From NCBI RefSeq assembly GCF_020085105.1, contig NC_058047.1:22400001-22464000 (forward strand): 64,000 nucleotides of DNA. The letters are read 5' to 3'. The number at the start of each line of letters is the position of its first letter. The stretch's first letter is position 1. The DNA is from Siniperca chuatsi. Lineage: Eukaryota; Chordata; Actinopteri; Centrarchiformes; Sinipercidae. Of the stretch, positions 12,789-25,639 are shown piece by piece. Both the position numbers and the translations under genes were made by a program. The notes under the pieces were generated by a model, which was given only the letters and a program-made list of their open reading frames with translations, had not been told where the DNA came from and searched no databases.

Positions 12789-14812
12789 ACTTAGTCAGTC
12801 AAGAGATTCAAGCCCAATTACCATTGTTATCTGTGTGCACAAAGGCGGACAGTCCATCTTAAATTAACATGGAATAGGAACAGCTGATAAAAAATAATAA
12901 AGGTATCAGTATCACTCATTTTCGGTATTAGTTTTGCAGCATTATATATTAAAGTTATAACCCATAAGATTTTAAGCAAGTGTGGTTTAATACTACAGGT
13001 CCCAGAATTCTTTGGGCAGCAAACACTCATTAAGCAGGTTCTCTTTCAGATTAGACAAGAAAAGAGCAATTGTTTTAAATGTTTATAGAGCAACCAAATA
13101 AACTCACATTTTTTTAAATACAGAATTTATTCAATTACTGGCGTCTTGTTTTGTAGCCACATTTATGGCGGACTCCGCCACCAACAAATGAAAAGTACTA
13201 TGAGAATTAATTATCAATTATGGGGTCTGATTTCATAAAAGTCCTATAACTTTAAAGTCTGTATGTATAGTCTAATTTTCAGTGTTTTTTTTAATTTTGA
13301 TGATAAAAAAACAGATGAAAATATAATTAAAAGCAATGATTTTGAAACTACCATAAACTTGTTTAGTTTTATTACATATTGGCTCATAATCAGCAGCTCA
13401 TTTGTGCTTTCTCCCCATTCTTATCACCATGTACTGCCAGAGCCTCTTTGAGCTGTCAAAAATCACAAGAGGGCCTGGTTTATTGTAAACTGTTTATCTA
13501 TATCCTCTCCAGTGGGAGAGAAAACGATTGGGTATGTGGGGACATTAAGGCGATTCAAAGTTCATGTGAAAAGTTATCTGCTACTTTAACAAATTACATT
13601 TGCTGAAAATCAGTGAAACTGAAAACCATGAGCCTTAGATGTAATGTAGTGAAGCCCAGTTTTAAACTTTCAGGGTAATTTGATGTATATGAGTGTCTGC
13701 AGCAGTTTAAGATTAAATTGATTTTACAAGAGGAAAGCGGGTGTGCTGCTCCTTTTCTTCTTCCTTCCCTCCCCTCCTCTCATCTCTTAAGGTCACAGAT
13801 CAGCATGTGTGTGGCTCACTCCATCAGCTCCAAGCAGCTGGCACAGGTTGACCCCAGTGGTATGGTCCGCTCACACCAGCACTAACAAACACACACACGA
13901 ACAATCTCATCGTTGCACAAGACGAACGCTCAGCAGCAACAGTTGACAGCTAGAAAACACGCACACAGACGTATGTGCACGAGACACACAAAATGTTTGT
14001 TGTCTGTGTTGTGAGAATCAGGCCCCATGCAGAGCGTCTGATACACTTCCACTGTGTGAACCATGTAGCTGAGTGGTTCACTTCTTTTTGTAGATGGACA
14101 CTAAATTATTGGGTGGAAAGACTCTAAAGAGACACAACGTCTTGCTGTATTCCACAACTCTTTTTTTAACCAACTTTCATGCCCTGCTTTTTTTCAACCC
14201 AACATTGGTTTTGTTACATGAGTACAGCATTACTGATCACTATCATGAGTACTGTTGCCCTTTAAGGCATCAGCTGAAATTGGCAGAGGCTGCTGATTTT
14301 TGGAAGCTGTTCACATTTTAACCCCTTGGACTGGCTTGGCAGCAAAGAAGCAAAGTGTTTGCGAGTCTTCAAGCACTTTGGCATCACAGGTCAACATAGA
14401 TCTGTCTCTCTGGTTACAATAGTACATTATGTACCTACACACACCTACACAAAACCCACACATTATGTCCAATCCTGTGCACCCAACATAAGACAGGGTA
14501 GAGAAGGGAAAATGGGAAACTACTTCAATGCACGTAGCGAGGGCAGTAACGGGAGAATGGGGAAAAGACAGACAACGCCACCTGGGGAATTGCACCCCAG
14601 GAAACAATGTTTCAAGAACCTTAAATATAGTTTTGAAAATTGATGGTAAAGCACACCGACTTGTTACTAACACAAGACGTGACAGACGTGTTTTCAAAAT
14701 AAACTAAATGTTTTATTGAAATAACCAAAATAATCAAATAGGGACACCAACAATCCTTACAGCAAAAAATTGTGCAATCTACATTTGTGTCCCAGTGCTT
14801 GTACTCCCATGC

Positions 14813-15130
14813 ATAAAGTGTAAATGGTAAATGGACTGTGCTTGAGTAGCGTCTTTCTAGTCATCCGACTACTCAAAGCGCTTCACGCTACATATCACAT
14901 TCACTCAATTCACACACATTCATACACTGATGACAGATGCTAACTGCTCATCAAACACTGCCAGCCACGACAGGGACAGAGGACAGGAGCCAAAAGAGTG
15001 AGCATAGGCAGGCGCCTTATATAATCTGGCCCTGATTTGGGAATTGGTTGGGGAAGAGTCAGGCCTCGGACTGTGTTCACTAACACTACATAGGATACTG
15101 TATTCACCTGCACCAGGGGAGCATTACCCA
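14813..15130 (+). repeat. Dispersed teleost repeat with AAATGGTAAATGGACTG start
   Basis: GTAAATGGTAAATGGACTG, CTACTCAAAGCGCTTCACG, ACATTCATACACTGATGAC and CACCAGGGGAGCATTACCCA match a common fish interspersed repeat in order. No coding capacity is seen. Confidence 0.6.
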
Positions 15131-15210
15131 CCACACAAAGAAAAAGCTTTTAATTGTTCAGATAGAGTCCAAATAAGGCTGTGTTAGATAACTTTAAAGC
15201 CTTCATGGCT

Positions 15211-15821
15211 TAAAAAAATAGTTTCACATTTTGAGATTTCAGAACGTTAGATGAGAAGATTGATACCACTCTCATGTCTGTACGGTAAATATGAAGCTAC
15301 AGCCAGCTGTGGGTTAGCTTAGCTTAGCATGAAGATTGGAATCAGGGGGAAACAGCGAGCCTGGTTCTGTCCATACATAACAACATCCACATACCAGCAC
15401 CTATGAAGCTCACTATTTAATCTTGTACTTAGTGGTTTTGTGCCAGACTATTTCTTGGCCGGAAGCAGTGACTTCTTGGAGTCTCCGCTGGTTGCCCAGC
15501 AACCTCCTCACAGTGACGAATAGACCCTCACAAAACCACAACCTCTCATTTTTACACTTTGTTTATTGTAGGATTAAACAAATCAGATAACACATTAATT
15601 AGTGATCTTTACAGGTGCTGGCAGGTGGGTTTTGTTTCCTTCTCACAGAGCCAGGCTAGCGTTTTCCCCCTTTTTTCAGTCTTTATGCTAAGCTAACTTG
15701 CTGCTGTGTGCAGCTTCATATATACAGTATAGACATGACAGTGGTATCAATCTTCTCATCTAACTCTCGGAAAGAAAGCAAATAAACATATCTCCCAAAA
15801 TGCCAAACTATTCTTTTAATA
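15211..15821. repeat. Palindromic element family A, copy 3
   Basis: A near-complete, somewhat expanded copy. The left end TTTCACATTTTGAGATTTC and the TAGATGAGAAGATTGATACC block mirror GGTATCAATCTTCTCATCTA and the terminal AAAATGCCAAACTATTC. The inverted TTAGCTTAGCATGAAGA and TCTTTATGCTAAGCTAA blocks lie inside. Confidence 0.8.
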
Positions 15822-16464
15822 CGCAGTTTAGTTTACACTCTTAAACCTTTGCATTCACATTTTTTTTATATATGTTGTTGTCATCACACTGCACTTGGAG
15901 ACAAGCAACGGCAAAGTCATGCTTGGAGGAAAATGAAAAAGAAAAAATATTGCTCTTCCATTTTAGGTTACACAGTTTAGTCAGCTTGCTGTGTTTAATG
16001 AGGCTGTGGTTTAAGTCTATGTGAAGGTGCTGACTGAGTGAGATAACAACTTCATTTGAGGCCTGAAAGTGCTGGTAAAATAAAATAAAAACATTCAAAG
16101 AGGAGAAAGAGTACACAAACTTCACTATAGCTCTAAAGTCAACCTGAGTGAACAGCAATGTTTCACTCTGTAGTTTCTGACCATTGGTTGAGCGTCCAGT
16201 GGTTTTCTGTGACTGGAACCACCCACACTTTATTCTCACAGAGAGAGACAATGCAAGAGAGAGTGAGAGGCTGGCTTGTGGTGTGTATGCATATGTGTGT
16301 GTGTGTGTGTTTGCGTGTGTAGGGCTCTTTGCAGATGTAGGGCTGGCCATGTGCCAGCAGCAGGGATCTCTGGGAGCAGACCCAGGCATGATGTCATTAC
16401 CAGCCAGACCAAGGAGCAGCAGTAATCTGTGACATTGTGCCTTCGACGGAGAGAACCAAGCACC

Positions 16465-16466
<2 letters not shown>

Positions 16467-16498
<32 letters not shown>
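16467..16498. repeat. (TG)n microsatellite
   Basis: About 16 TG units; a shorter TG run lies at about 16,292-16,312. Confidence 0.95.
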
Positions 16499-16500
<2 letters not shown>

Positions 16501-17139
16501 ACATTATTTTTGAACAGTTTATGTGTGTGTATGTGGTACAGGACATGCTTATTGTCAGTTTTCTGTGCCTGGTGTCTGTCAGTCACACTCCTCCTACATA
16601 CTCTTCTCCCTCTGGTCATCAAAAGATGACCCTCAGAGGTTCTGTTTTTTCCCCCAGAGTTTTAAGTGTGTGTGAGTGTTTATCTGTCTCTCTGTCATGG
16701 AGGTGAAATATGAGACTGTCTTGCTGTTTTCTCTTTTCTATTTCTGGTTTATGACTTTAGAGGGACAGATGGACGTCTGACAGGATGACATTTCTCAGTG
16801 GCCACTTGAGTTTACAGCTGATGTGATTTGGATGTTGGAGGAGAGGCAGTGACAGTCTGACAGTCTAATCCAATTGGTCTTTTTATTTAATGGAAACAGC
16901 AAAACTCACCATGACAGTTTCCCTTTTCACATTCACTTCAGACTGCCGTTTCTCTGAGATGTATGGGGCCTGTCTGATGCTTTCCATGTTATATTTGTTT
17001 ATGCTTGGCCAGTGAGGGGTGAGGCAGAGAGCCAGAGAGAGGAATCATTGAAGTGCTAGCCAGTGTTTATGTTTGTGTCTGGGTTTGCCTCTTTCTCCTT
17101 TCCCTCATACCCACAACAGCAAGCAGCTTCAGTTTCTTC

Positions 17140-17141
<2 letters not shown>

Positions 17142-17183
<42 letters not shown>
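17142..17183. repeat. (TC)n microsatellite
   Basis: About 21 CT units, upstream of a pyrimidine-rich stretch that ends in a possible splice acceptor at about 17,361. Confidence 0.95.
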
Positions 17184-17185
<2 letters not shown>

Positions 17186-19599
17186 CTCTCCCTCACTTGC
17201 CATTCCTTTTTCTTGCTACCTGCCTCACCCCCTCCCACACTCAAGTACAATTCAAGTCAAACTGAACCTGTCCTTCTTTCACTTTCCCTCCACCCTGCTG
17301 TCTCTCTATACACCTGCCAACCTTTACTCTCCCGCCTGTGTTTGTGCTCCAGTCTGGCTATTGGCGTGGTCCGTCTGGCTGAGGAGAAGGAAAACCCGTC
17401 AGGTGGAGCATGGTTGGGAGGAGCCCTGAGGCTGGGAAGAAAGAGCGCCTGTGGTACAGTACATGCTTTGGGATTTTCCATCGGAACACTGAAACCCAGA
17501 CGTCTGAGCAAGCTTTATCAGGAAGGAGTTTGCTCCAAATGCACATACTGTGCAACAACACACAGAATATTAAGTGGAGGAGGTGTGTACGAAGTTGTCC
17601 CCTCTGTAGTTGTGGAAATTTTGACTAATGCTAACTCTCTTCAATCTTTCTTTTTCTCTCAGTCTGTCTGTGCATGTGTTCATGTGATTGTGACTAAATT
17701 GAATCTGCACTTCAGGTTTCACATGTCGGCAGGGAGCTCTGTTTTCTGAAGAACTACCCCTGTCTATGTCTCTTTCTACCCAAACACATTAGCACTCGCA
17801 CTGCTGCTCCACTAAGCCCCCACACCGCCTTTAACTCATTTCACCTCATTTTAGAAGTTCCCCAAGGCCATAACACTGAGACATACAACACCATTAACCT
17901 GCCTGTCACCACTCACACTGGCAGACATGCACCATGAACCTCCACCACCCAACTCTGCAGGAGTAATTTTTATTTTTATTTTTTGTTGAAATGATGTGTT
18001 GAAAAATATCATGCAATATATTAAAATATAAATTTAAATATATGGTAGGACTCATATCGTACATACAGTATATGTTTTGCAATATGTGCAATATCAAGAT
18101 TATTGAAATTTTCATATTGCAGCATCCGTGTGAGGCTTTTTCCGGATGTATGTGTTTTCGTTCTGAGTTACCCCAAACAATCGCATCAACCTGTGTCATT
18201 TCCAAATCTGCTCTAGCACATGTCGTACGTTAGTGCCCACGCATTCAGTAAGGGAAGAGCATTATTTTCCCAGAAGACAAACAAACCGTCAAAATGGCTG
18301 GTCATTTACCACAGGGCCACCAAGCTCGTTAGTTGAGTTGAGTCTTACTGGAAGGGGCAAATTTGTATTTTCAGTATGACTTCCCATCAAAACTGCCAAG
18401 CCCATCCTAAGTGGTTTTGTTTACATAGTGTTTGTTTTTATCTTCTTCAATGTGAAATTGATCATCAAGAAATGTGTTTACGTATACCAAGTTTAGTTGC
18501 TCAGATAGTTTCCCTGATGCATCTCTAATTATCATGCATTTATCAACACTCTATCTTAAAATTTCTTAGCGTGGTTATGGTTACTGGTTTACCTGAAATT
18601 ACAGGAACTGTTTATGTTTTTTTTGATAAGAATAAAATTTCCAGTAAACCTCTGGCTCTTTCTCACTGGGATTTTTGCTGTAGTTTACTATTGAGAAAGT
18701 GTAAACATGTGGAGAAACCTTTGACCTTTGGGTTTGCACTTTCTGTCCACCCCTGCACCAGAGCTCTGAATCTCTACTCTGCTAAAGCTCACCTTGTGTA
18801 CTCATCTATATCCCCTCTAACTCACCACACCTCTTCGGATCAGGCTGAGAGGGATTCCCAGCTTGTTCACGGTTAGTTTACCCCCTCCCTCTCTGCATCG
18901 CTGTCATCTCCCACCTCCTCTGTGGTTTCTCCTGCCTACACTGTGGTGAGCCAGTGCACATGAGTCAGTTTAGCGTTATGGTAGAGACATGCTGTGGTTA
19001 GCTGATCTTTATGGTCTCCCCGATGAGAATCCATTATAATGAGACCCCCATGATGCCTCACTTGTAACCACACAGGGACACACTAATCCATGCAAAATGT
19101 GTGTGCAGTCTCTTATTTATGCAGAAATGAAACTAAGTGTAGCTTAGTTTGTTTACAGTCATTTTGCACAAAGTGTCACACTGTAATACTATAACTAGAA
19201 ATACACCAGTTATTAGATTAAGACAAAGTAGACTTATGATTCATCATTCCAAAATTTGCATCTACAATAAGAAGTTATGATAACATTGTACTCACCAACG
19301 TAATTGTTGACATCTGGGAACTAGCGACATCACTTTAAAGGGCAAGAATATTAGTAGTCGTACAGGTTGTAAACAAGCCAACAGTTTAGCTAAAGTATCT
19401 AAACTAATGTAATTGCAGGTAAAAAATACAATTGAAAAATATAACTATGGTAAGTATGGCAGGTCAAAGTTGAACCCAGAAGCTGTTCTGTAAACTGTGA
19501 TACATGTAACGAACAGTTTGGATATTAATTTTAGCAATTGTGTGTGCTTTCTCTTTCAAATAAGTTTGTCTAACCAGGGGTTTGTTTAACAAGAAAGAA

Positions 19600-20060
19600 T
19601 CTACAGCCTTGCTAGCAGCTCTCTGAGGCTGTACTTAGGTACAGCAGTGCTTTGGGCTAAATGCTAACATCAGCATGATAACCTGCTCACAATGCCAATG
19701 CAAACATGCTGATGTTAAGCAGTTATAATGTTTACCATGTTCACCATCTTAGTTTAGCTTGTTAGCATACTAACATTTGGTAGATAGCACTAAACACAAA
19801 GTACAGAGGCTGATGTTAGATTAGTTTTGCAAGTATTGTCATAAGCAAAAGTATCAGACAAATTTTAAATTTGACATGATGGCTCTATATGGAAAGTTAT
19901 CACAGAAGTTGTTACAGTTCATACTGAGGGGAACATGAATGTCTGCACCAATTTCATGGCGATCTTAGTTGTTTTTGAGATATTTCAGTCTAGACCAAAG
20001 TGGTGGACAGACCGACCATCATTGTCATTGCTAGAGCTATCGTGGCACTGATTGTGTGAC
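19600..20060. repeat. Dispersed element family B, copy 2
   Basis: GCTAACATCAGCATGATAAC, TTAGTTTAGCTTGTTAGCAT, CATTGTCATTGCTAGAGCTA and TTTCATGGCGATCTTAGTTG match copy 1 in order. GATATTTCAGTCTAGACCAA is retained in this copy. Confidence 0.7.
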
Positions 20061-22067
20061 AGCTTGTGTTTGTTGCCCCGTCTCTAGCAATGTTGTGTTC
20101 TCAGATCTCAGCAATTAAAGGAGGATCTGTGATTTGGTGTGAATATTTCTTCTTTTGCAGCAGATAGAGACATTTAATCAGAAGCCTAATTTTACACTTA
20201 CGCTAAGGTCCACAATTCTTCTGCAGCTGAGAGCTCACTGCAAGAAAGATTTATCGAAACCCTTCTAACGTTTTATGAGACCACAGATTTTATTTGAATG
20301 TCATTATATGGAGCGTTAACTTCTATCTAAAAAGTGTGTGAGCAGTGTGGGAGAGGGGATCCCGTCGTTGAGACACAACCCAGCAGAGCGTCACAGATGC
20401 AGAGCAGAGCGCTAACATGGACCCCACGCAGTATGTGGGTGGCCTGCTGCTCGTCACCTTCTCAGCTGTGGGGGGGATTCTGAAACTGCAGGGGGAAAAG
20501 GAAAGCCCTTATTTCAAAGTGTGTGTGTGTGAGCGAGCAATGGCAGTTGACAACAGAGTTGAGGTTGCAGGTACACAGCACACTGGAGCGGGTTGGAGGT
20601 TGGTGGTCTTTATTACGCCCACACATCCTCTTTTTCAGGCCTGAAGTTACTTAATGTTAATGTTAACACACTCTTAAGCTCCCTCACTGCCTCTCACACA
20701 AGATGAATGAATGCTAAGATAGGAGTTTTGGGGGGGATTTTTCCTAATTTTCTTTCTAATACTATGGTTGTCAGTTCCAGCAAAATGTACAAACAAAAGC
20801 CAGCTGTGCCAATACAAATGCACTGCTGAACCCAGTTAACTTGGCAAGATATTCCAGTTAATTAATACACACTCTTATGCGAGGAGATAATCTTGCTGGA
20901 AGTCACAGCTTCGTATGAATGACCGTGAGTTCAGTCAGACATCCAGGCTAGCACAATAAGATGGCATAATGTGAAGAGGGTGCTGTTGTTCTCAGCGAAC
21001 GGGTGTCCTGGTTGATAATTAGGTCAGCACAGCCCTCCTGGGAGGAGAGGGCAGAGGGGACACTGTAGAAACCCCTCAGCCCCCATCACAGCCAGATGAA
21101 AAGAAAACACTTTCAGTACAGGTTCCATATGTCAGGGTGAAGGGTGAAAATGTGTTTTAGATTTTCCTCTTTCTCTCTTCTCTCTGGTCCCATTTGATTC
21201 TGAGTTGGAAGGGAGTAACCTCTTAAGAGCTCTTATAACACCTCTCTGTCCCGGCGTTTAGGTTTGTTTCTACAAACTACGTGAGGGTGTGTGCGTAGTG
21301 TGATGTGGTCCGGCATATCTGTTTCTTCCTTCCTTTGGGTTTTAGCTAATCCACTTCTCTAGGCTTCCTTCCCAGAACAGCAAGACCTTTCTAAAGAAAA
21401 CAAGACAGAGTAGCACCTTGGAAATCCCTCCACCTCTCTCATTAAAGATGAGGATGAAGACAAAGTTGATTTTCCTGATTCAATTTAAGCCCATGAAACT
21501 AGACCTCAGCCATGCCGCTCCAAGAGAGGGATGAAAAAGAGATAGCTGGAGAGAGAGGGAAATACTTAAATGAGCAAAAGTGAATTTGTTATATCACTTT
21601 TCTTCAGTTCTGACTGCAGGATCTGTGGTTGGTTACTATGTGGTGAGCATTTTAAAGTAAAACTGAAATTAATATTCCTTTTTGCTGAGAAGCAAAGCCT
21701 TGGTGTTTTTTGACCTGTGTACTTATTTGGTCAAAATTGTAATTACCGAAGAGGCCGTGACGGACAGTGTAGGTACTGGTAATTTGATTGGTGCAATGTC
21801 TGTGTGGGTGGGCACTAAAAATAGTTTGTAATTGCTTCATTTCAAATGGCCACACAGAGAGTTAACCAGCTTGGGACCAAAGTTGCTAGCTATTGCTTTG
21901 TACCATCCGTGATTTGAGCAGTTATTGAAGTATATATGAAGTAATATGCGGAGTGCTGAGGTTACAGGACTATTCTTTGCTGTGAGGTTTGGCAGTGTGG
22001 TCATTTGCCATCACCACAACTGGACCCATGAAAGAGAGACAGTTAACAATAGCTTTCTATAGTCAAG

Positions 22068-22215
22068 TCAAGTCAACTTAATTTATATAGCCCAATAGCA
22101 CAAAACACAAATTTGCCTCAAGGGGCTTTACAATCTGTACAGCATACGACACCCTATCCTTGGACCCTAAATTCGAATAAGGAAAAACTCCCCCCCCAAA
22201 AACCTTTAACGGGGC
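22068..22215 (+). repeat. Dispersed teleost repeat (SINE or LINE-tail type)
   Basis: CAAGTCAACTTAATTTATAT, AGCCCAATAGCACAAA, GGGGCTTTACAATCTGTAC and ATAAGGAAAAACTCC follow one another in the order I recognise from many fish loci. It appears truncated after about 150 bp. The family was not assigned. Confidence 0.6.
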
Positions 22216-23944
22216 AAAACTACACACTTAAATGTGACCCAAAGCGTAGTTTTATGCTTTAAGTCAATTTTCTTAACTACAGTGATTGTGTGTTGAGCTC
22301 TGAGTGCTGCCAAACCGTGGGTGACCTACACTTAATACTGTGCCTGAACGCATCCTGTGGAGACACAGACAGAGCACTGAAGCTGCTGCTTTGCTGCTCA
22401 CACTACGCCTCCTGTGTAGACAGCTAGTTAGCCTAGCTTGCTAGCTTCCATTTTCCAAGTGGAATACAAACTTAACAGCACAGCAGTTGCTTTTTAATGT
22501 TAATAAGGGGCTATACAGGCCTATAACATATTCCAGTCCACCACTGAAGTTGACAATGCATCTCCTAGGAAAGCTGGCTCTCAGATGTCAGTCAACCACT
22601 CACGTGAGAAACACCCACCCAGAGGCTTGACGCTTAGACAGTGTTTTCACTCTGTCAAAAAAAGGTGTCATCTTATTTTGAAAAATAGAAATATATGCAC
22701 GATGGTTGCATATTTCCTTACACAAAAAGTGAGGAGAATTCAAAATTCAGTTAGCATTAAGTTGATAAGTCAAGAAAAAATGTAGTAACAATTACTAAAG
22801 AGAGACAGGAACTGTGTAAACTTTGCAGTTGCATCCTGCACATGCATGCGTCTGCCCGTGCGCATGCAAACGTGTGCATGTGGTTGTGTACAACATAATG
22901 ACCCACCAGCAGAATTGCACGTCAGGCAAATGACAGACCGACAGAGATAAAGACTGTTCTTATGTGCATGTAATTCAAACAATAATCTGCTGCGGACTCG
23001 CTGAGTCTGCCAAGCTGGGCATCTTCTCTGTAATCACACTCACGTTTGGACAGAAGAAAAGAGCAACAAATCCTGTCTTTTCCCAGGCTCTTCCTCTTTT
23101 TATATCCTTCATTAATACGCAAAACCCTTTATAACAGGGATTCTTAGTCTTTGAATATGTGACAATGTGTGTAAAAATGTATTACTTGTCCTGACACCCA
23201 GGCTTATTTAAACATCTTAGTATTGTAATCATGTGGGGTCAAATGCGCCTTAACTGAGGCCAGGCTGTATTTTCCATTCTCCTTCTTCAGGCCTATAAAC
23301 CAACAGCGTCATCTCTACAAGTGCTAAGTGTGTAAGATTTTAACGCCTTCCTCTGACACATGAGTGTGAGTGTCAGCTCTGTGGACAGCAGTGTATTTGT
23401 CTCTGTCAGCAGCCCTTCAGCGCCAGCAAGGATCAAAAACCGTGGAATAACAATCCAGGAAACCAAACAAGCTCAAACTGACCAAAGTCTACAGTTTGAG
23501 CTGGCAGAGGAAGTGAATGAAAAAGGTTCTTTAGTGAGATATTTTTGTCCTGCATTGGAAAGAGGCAGAGTTTAAAAAAGGAGAAACCGAATCATGGGAA
23601 TTTGGACAATCGTGGACTAAAAAAAGACAATTTCTCCTGAAAATATTACTAACATGGATGACTATACAGAATATCCATGAAGCAGTTATCTGTGCTGTTG
23701 TTTCTCAACCAGGTGCTGTTGTGAACTTCTAGTGAATGACTTTCAGTGGCATCTTGCTACTGAAAGAGTGTGTGGGTCTTATTACTTCACACACCAAAAA
23801 CAGTGTATCCACCCCATAAATTATTCAGTATGTAAGCTGCAGCATAAATAAGTAAAGTCAGTACAAATGAACTGAAGTGAATTGAATGTAAAATTGTACA
23901 TTGAACCTTTCTCTACATAAGATTTACTGTTGCATTACCTCAAA

Positions 23945-24315
23945 CCAGAGTTGGAGTAAAATGCTGCCTTCAAATGGAACTTGTGAGCTCGTGGTTACGA
24001 CTTGGGAAGTCGTGTACATGATATGCTTGGTGTTCAAGTGGTAAATTGTGAGAACACCGCTGCTAGGCAACGGCAACATGGACACCAAAAGACTCCTTGT
24101 TGTTCTCTTGTCATTCTTGTCATTGGCTTCTTTCCAAGAAATGTTGACTTACTTATTTCAATGTCATGTGGAGGAACAAGAAATGAGTTTACAAAGAATT
24201 ACAATATATTTACTTACCATCCACCTAAAAATGAACTTCCATGGCCTCCGCCATTTTTGAAAACGTCAGCAAACACAACTCATGAACTCGGAGCTTTCAG
24301 AAAATGTCCACTTCT
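23945..24315. repeat. Probable dispersed repeat with GAACTCGGAGCTTTC end
   Basis: TTACGACTTGGGAAGTCGTG near the left and CATGAACTCGGAGCTTTC near the right look like the two ends of a fish inverted-repeat element. The match between ends is poor and the boundaries are uncertain. Confidence 0.3.
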
Positions 24316-25639
24316 GAGATTGCAAATACCACAAGAGTATGTAGATTATTCATATGCAGTGCCAGTGTGAATGCACTGTACCAATGGCTGACCGTAGTTC
24401 CCCCCACAAGAGGGGACTGGGGTATTCAAAGTAGATCAAGAGTGTGTTTTTACAAGTCAAACCTGAGACTTTTCCTTCTCATCTCACACTACCAGCTGTG
24501 TTTTTGCTGTCTTCCCCTCATTTTCTGTCTTTCTTTTCATTTCAGAATAAGTGCTGACAGGGTCTTTCAAACACTAGAAACTTCTCTTTCTTCAGACTCC
24601 TCGACTATTGTTCACTTTGAGTTGAACTGTCAAAGCCTTTATGTGCAAACAATACATGCGTGAACCATATTTAAGACCTTACACACTGTAAAGAGTCGAG
24701 CCACACTTCATTCTTGGATTGTGTGTGTCTACATTATGTAAAATAAACAATGTTGTGTGACTAATTGAGCAAAATGTATTGTGCAGATGTGTCCACACTG
24801 GATCAAAACCTGCAGTCAACGTGCACATATCTGCTTGACAAATCATCACCCCCACCCCCCAACACTCCCCCACGCACTAAACTCTAGACCTCCCCATACA
24901 CCCCCTTCAGCCTCTCTGGGGAGCCACTTCAGGCTGCCTGGCTCCAGTGTGCACTAAGAACCAGGGGGTCTCCATGGAGGGCATACCCAAACCGTGAGTC
25001 CCTTCTGAAGACACAGGTACACTCATCACCATGGAATCACAGTGGAGGAGGGTCACGTGTGGTCATAAACACGGTATGAGAACATGATCTTGGCTGACAT
25101 TCTGTGTTGTTCTGAAGAAACTTAGGCAGGAAAGTTATTGTGGAAAGGAGGAGGAAAATGTCTCTCTCCTCACTTCTTGACTCACTCATTATCTATGTGC
25201 ACTCTCTCTGCCTCTTATAAATCTCTCCATTAACATGACCTGCAGTAATAAGCGCCTCACCTGAACCTAGAGGGAAATGAGAGTTACAGAAAAAAGGTTG
25301 AAGTTCTAGCAGTGTGACTTAGCTATTAACATAGCTAATACAACAAAAGGCTGCCAAAACCTCATTCCATGTTTTATCTAACATGTTACTCAGAATCCAT
25401 CTCCATGAAACCCTTATTTCCAATACACAAGCTTTTCCCTTAAGTAGCTTTGAAATTAGATTAAGTATTTTCTTCCACACTATCTCTGCTATATCTGCCT
25501 CTTCCAGTACTTAATTGAAGCTACAGTAGGCTACTGTATCCAGAGTTGTAATGAGTGAAATATTCATGTTTTATGGCTGCACCATTACAAGAAATGTAAA
25601 ATTAGATGTTTTATGCTACATTTTATAGACATGTCCTTG

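Noticed and set aside
14311..14697. 128- and 105-codon opposed ORFs
   Set aside because: No recognisable domain, and each strand's ORF shadows the other.
15841..16389. 182-codon minus-strand ORF
   Set aside because: Crosses the TG tract and family A flank; biased composition and no recognisable motif.
20416..20520. ATG reading MDPTQYVGGLLLVTFSAVGG
   Set aside because: It looks like a hydrophobic N-terminus, but the frame runs into a TG repeat and has no donor in a suitable place or homologue I can name.
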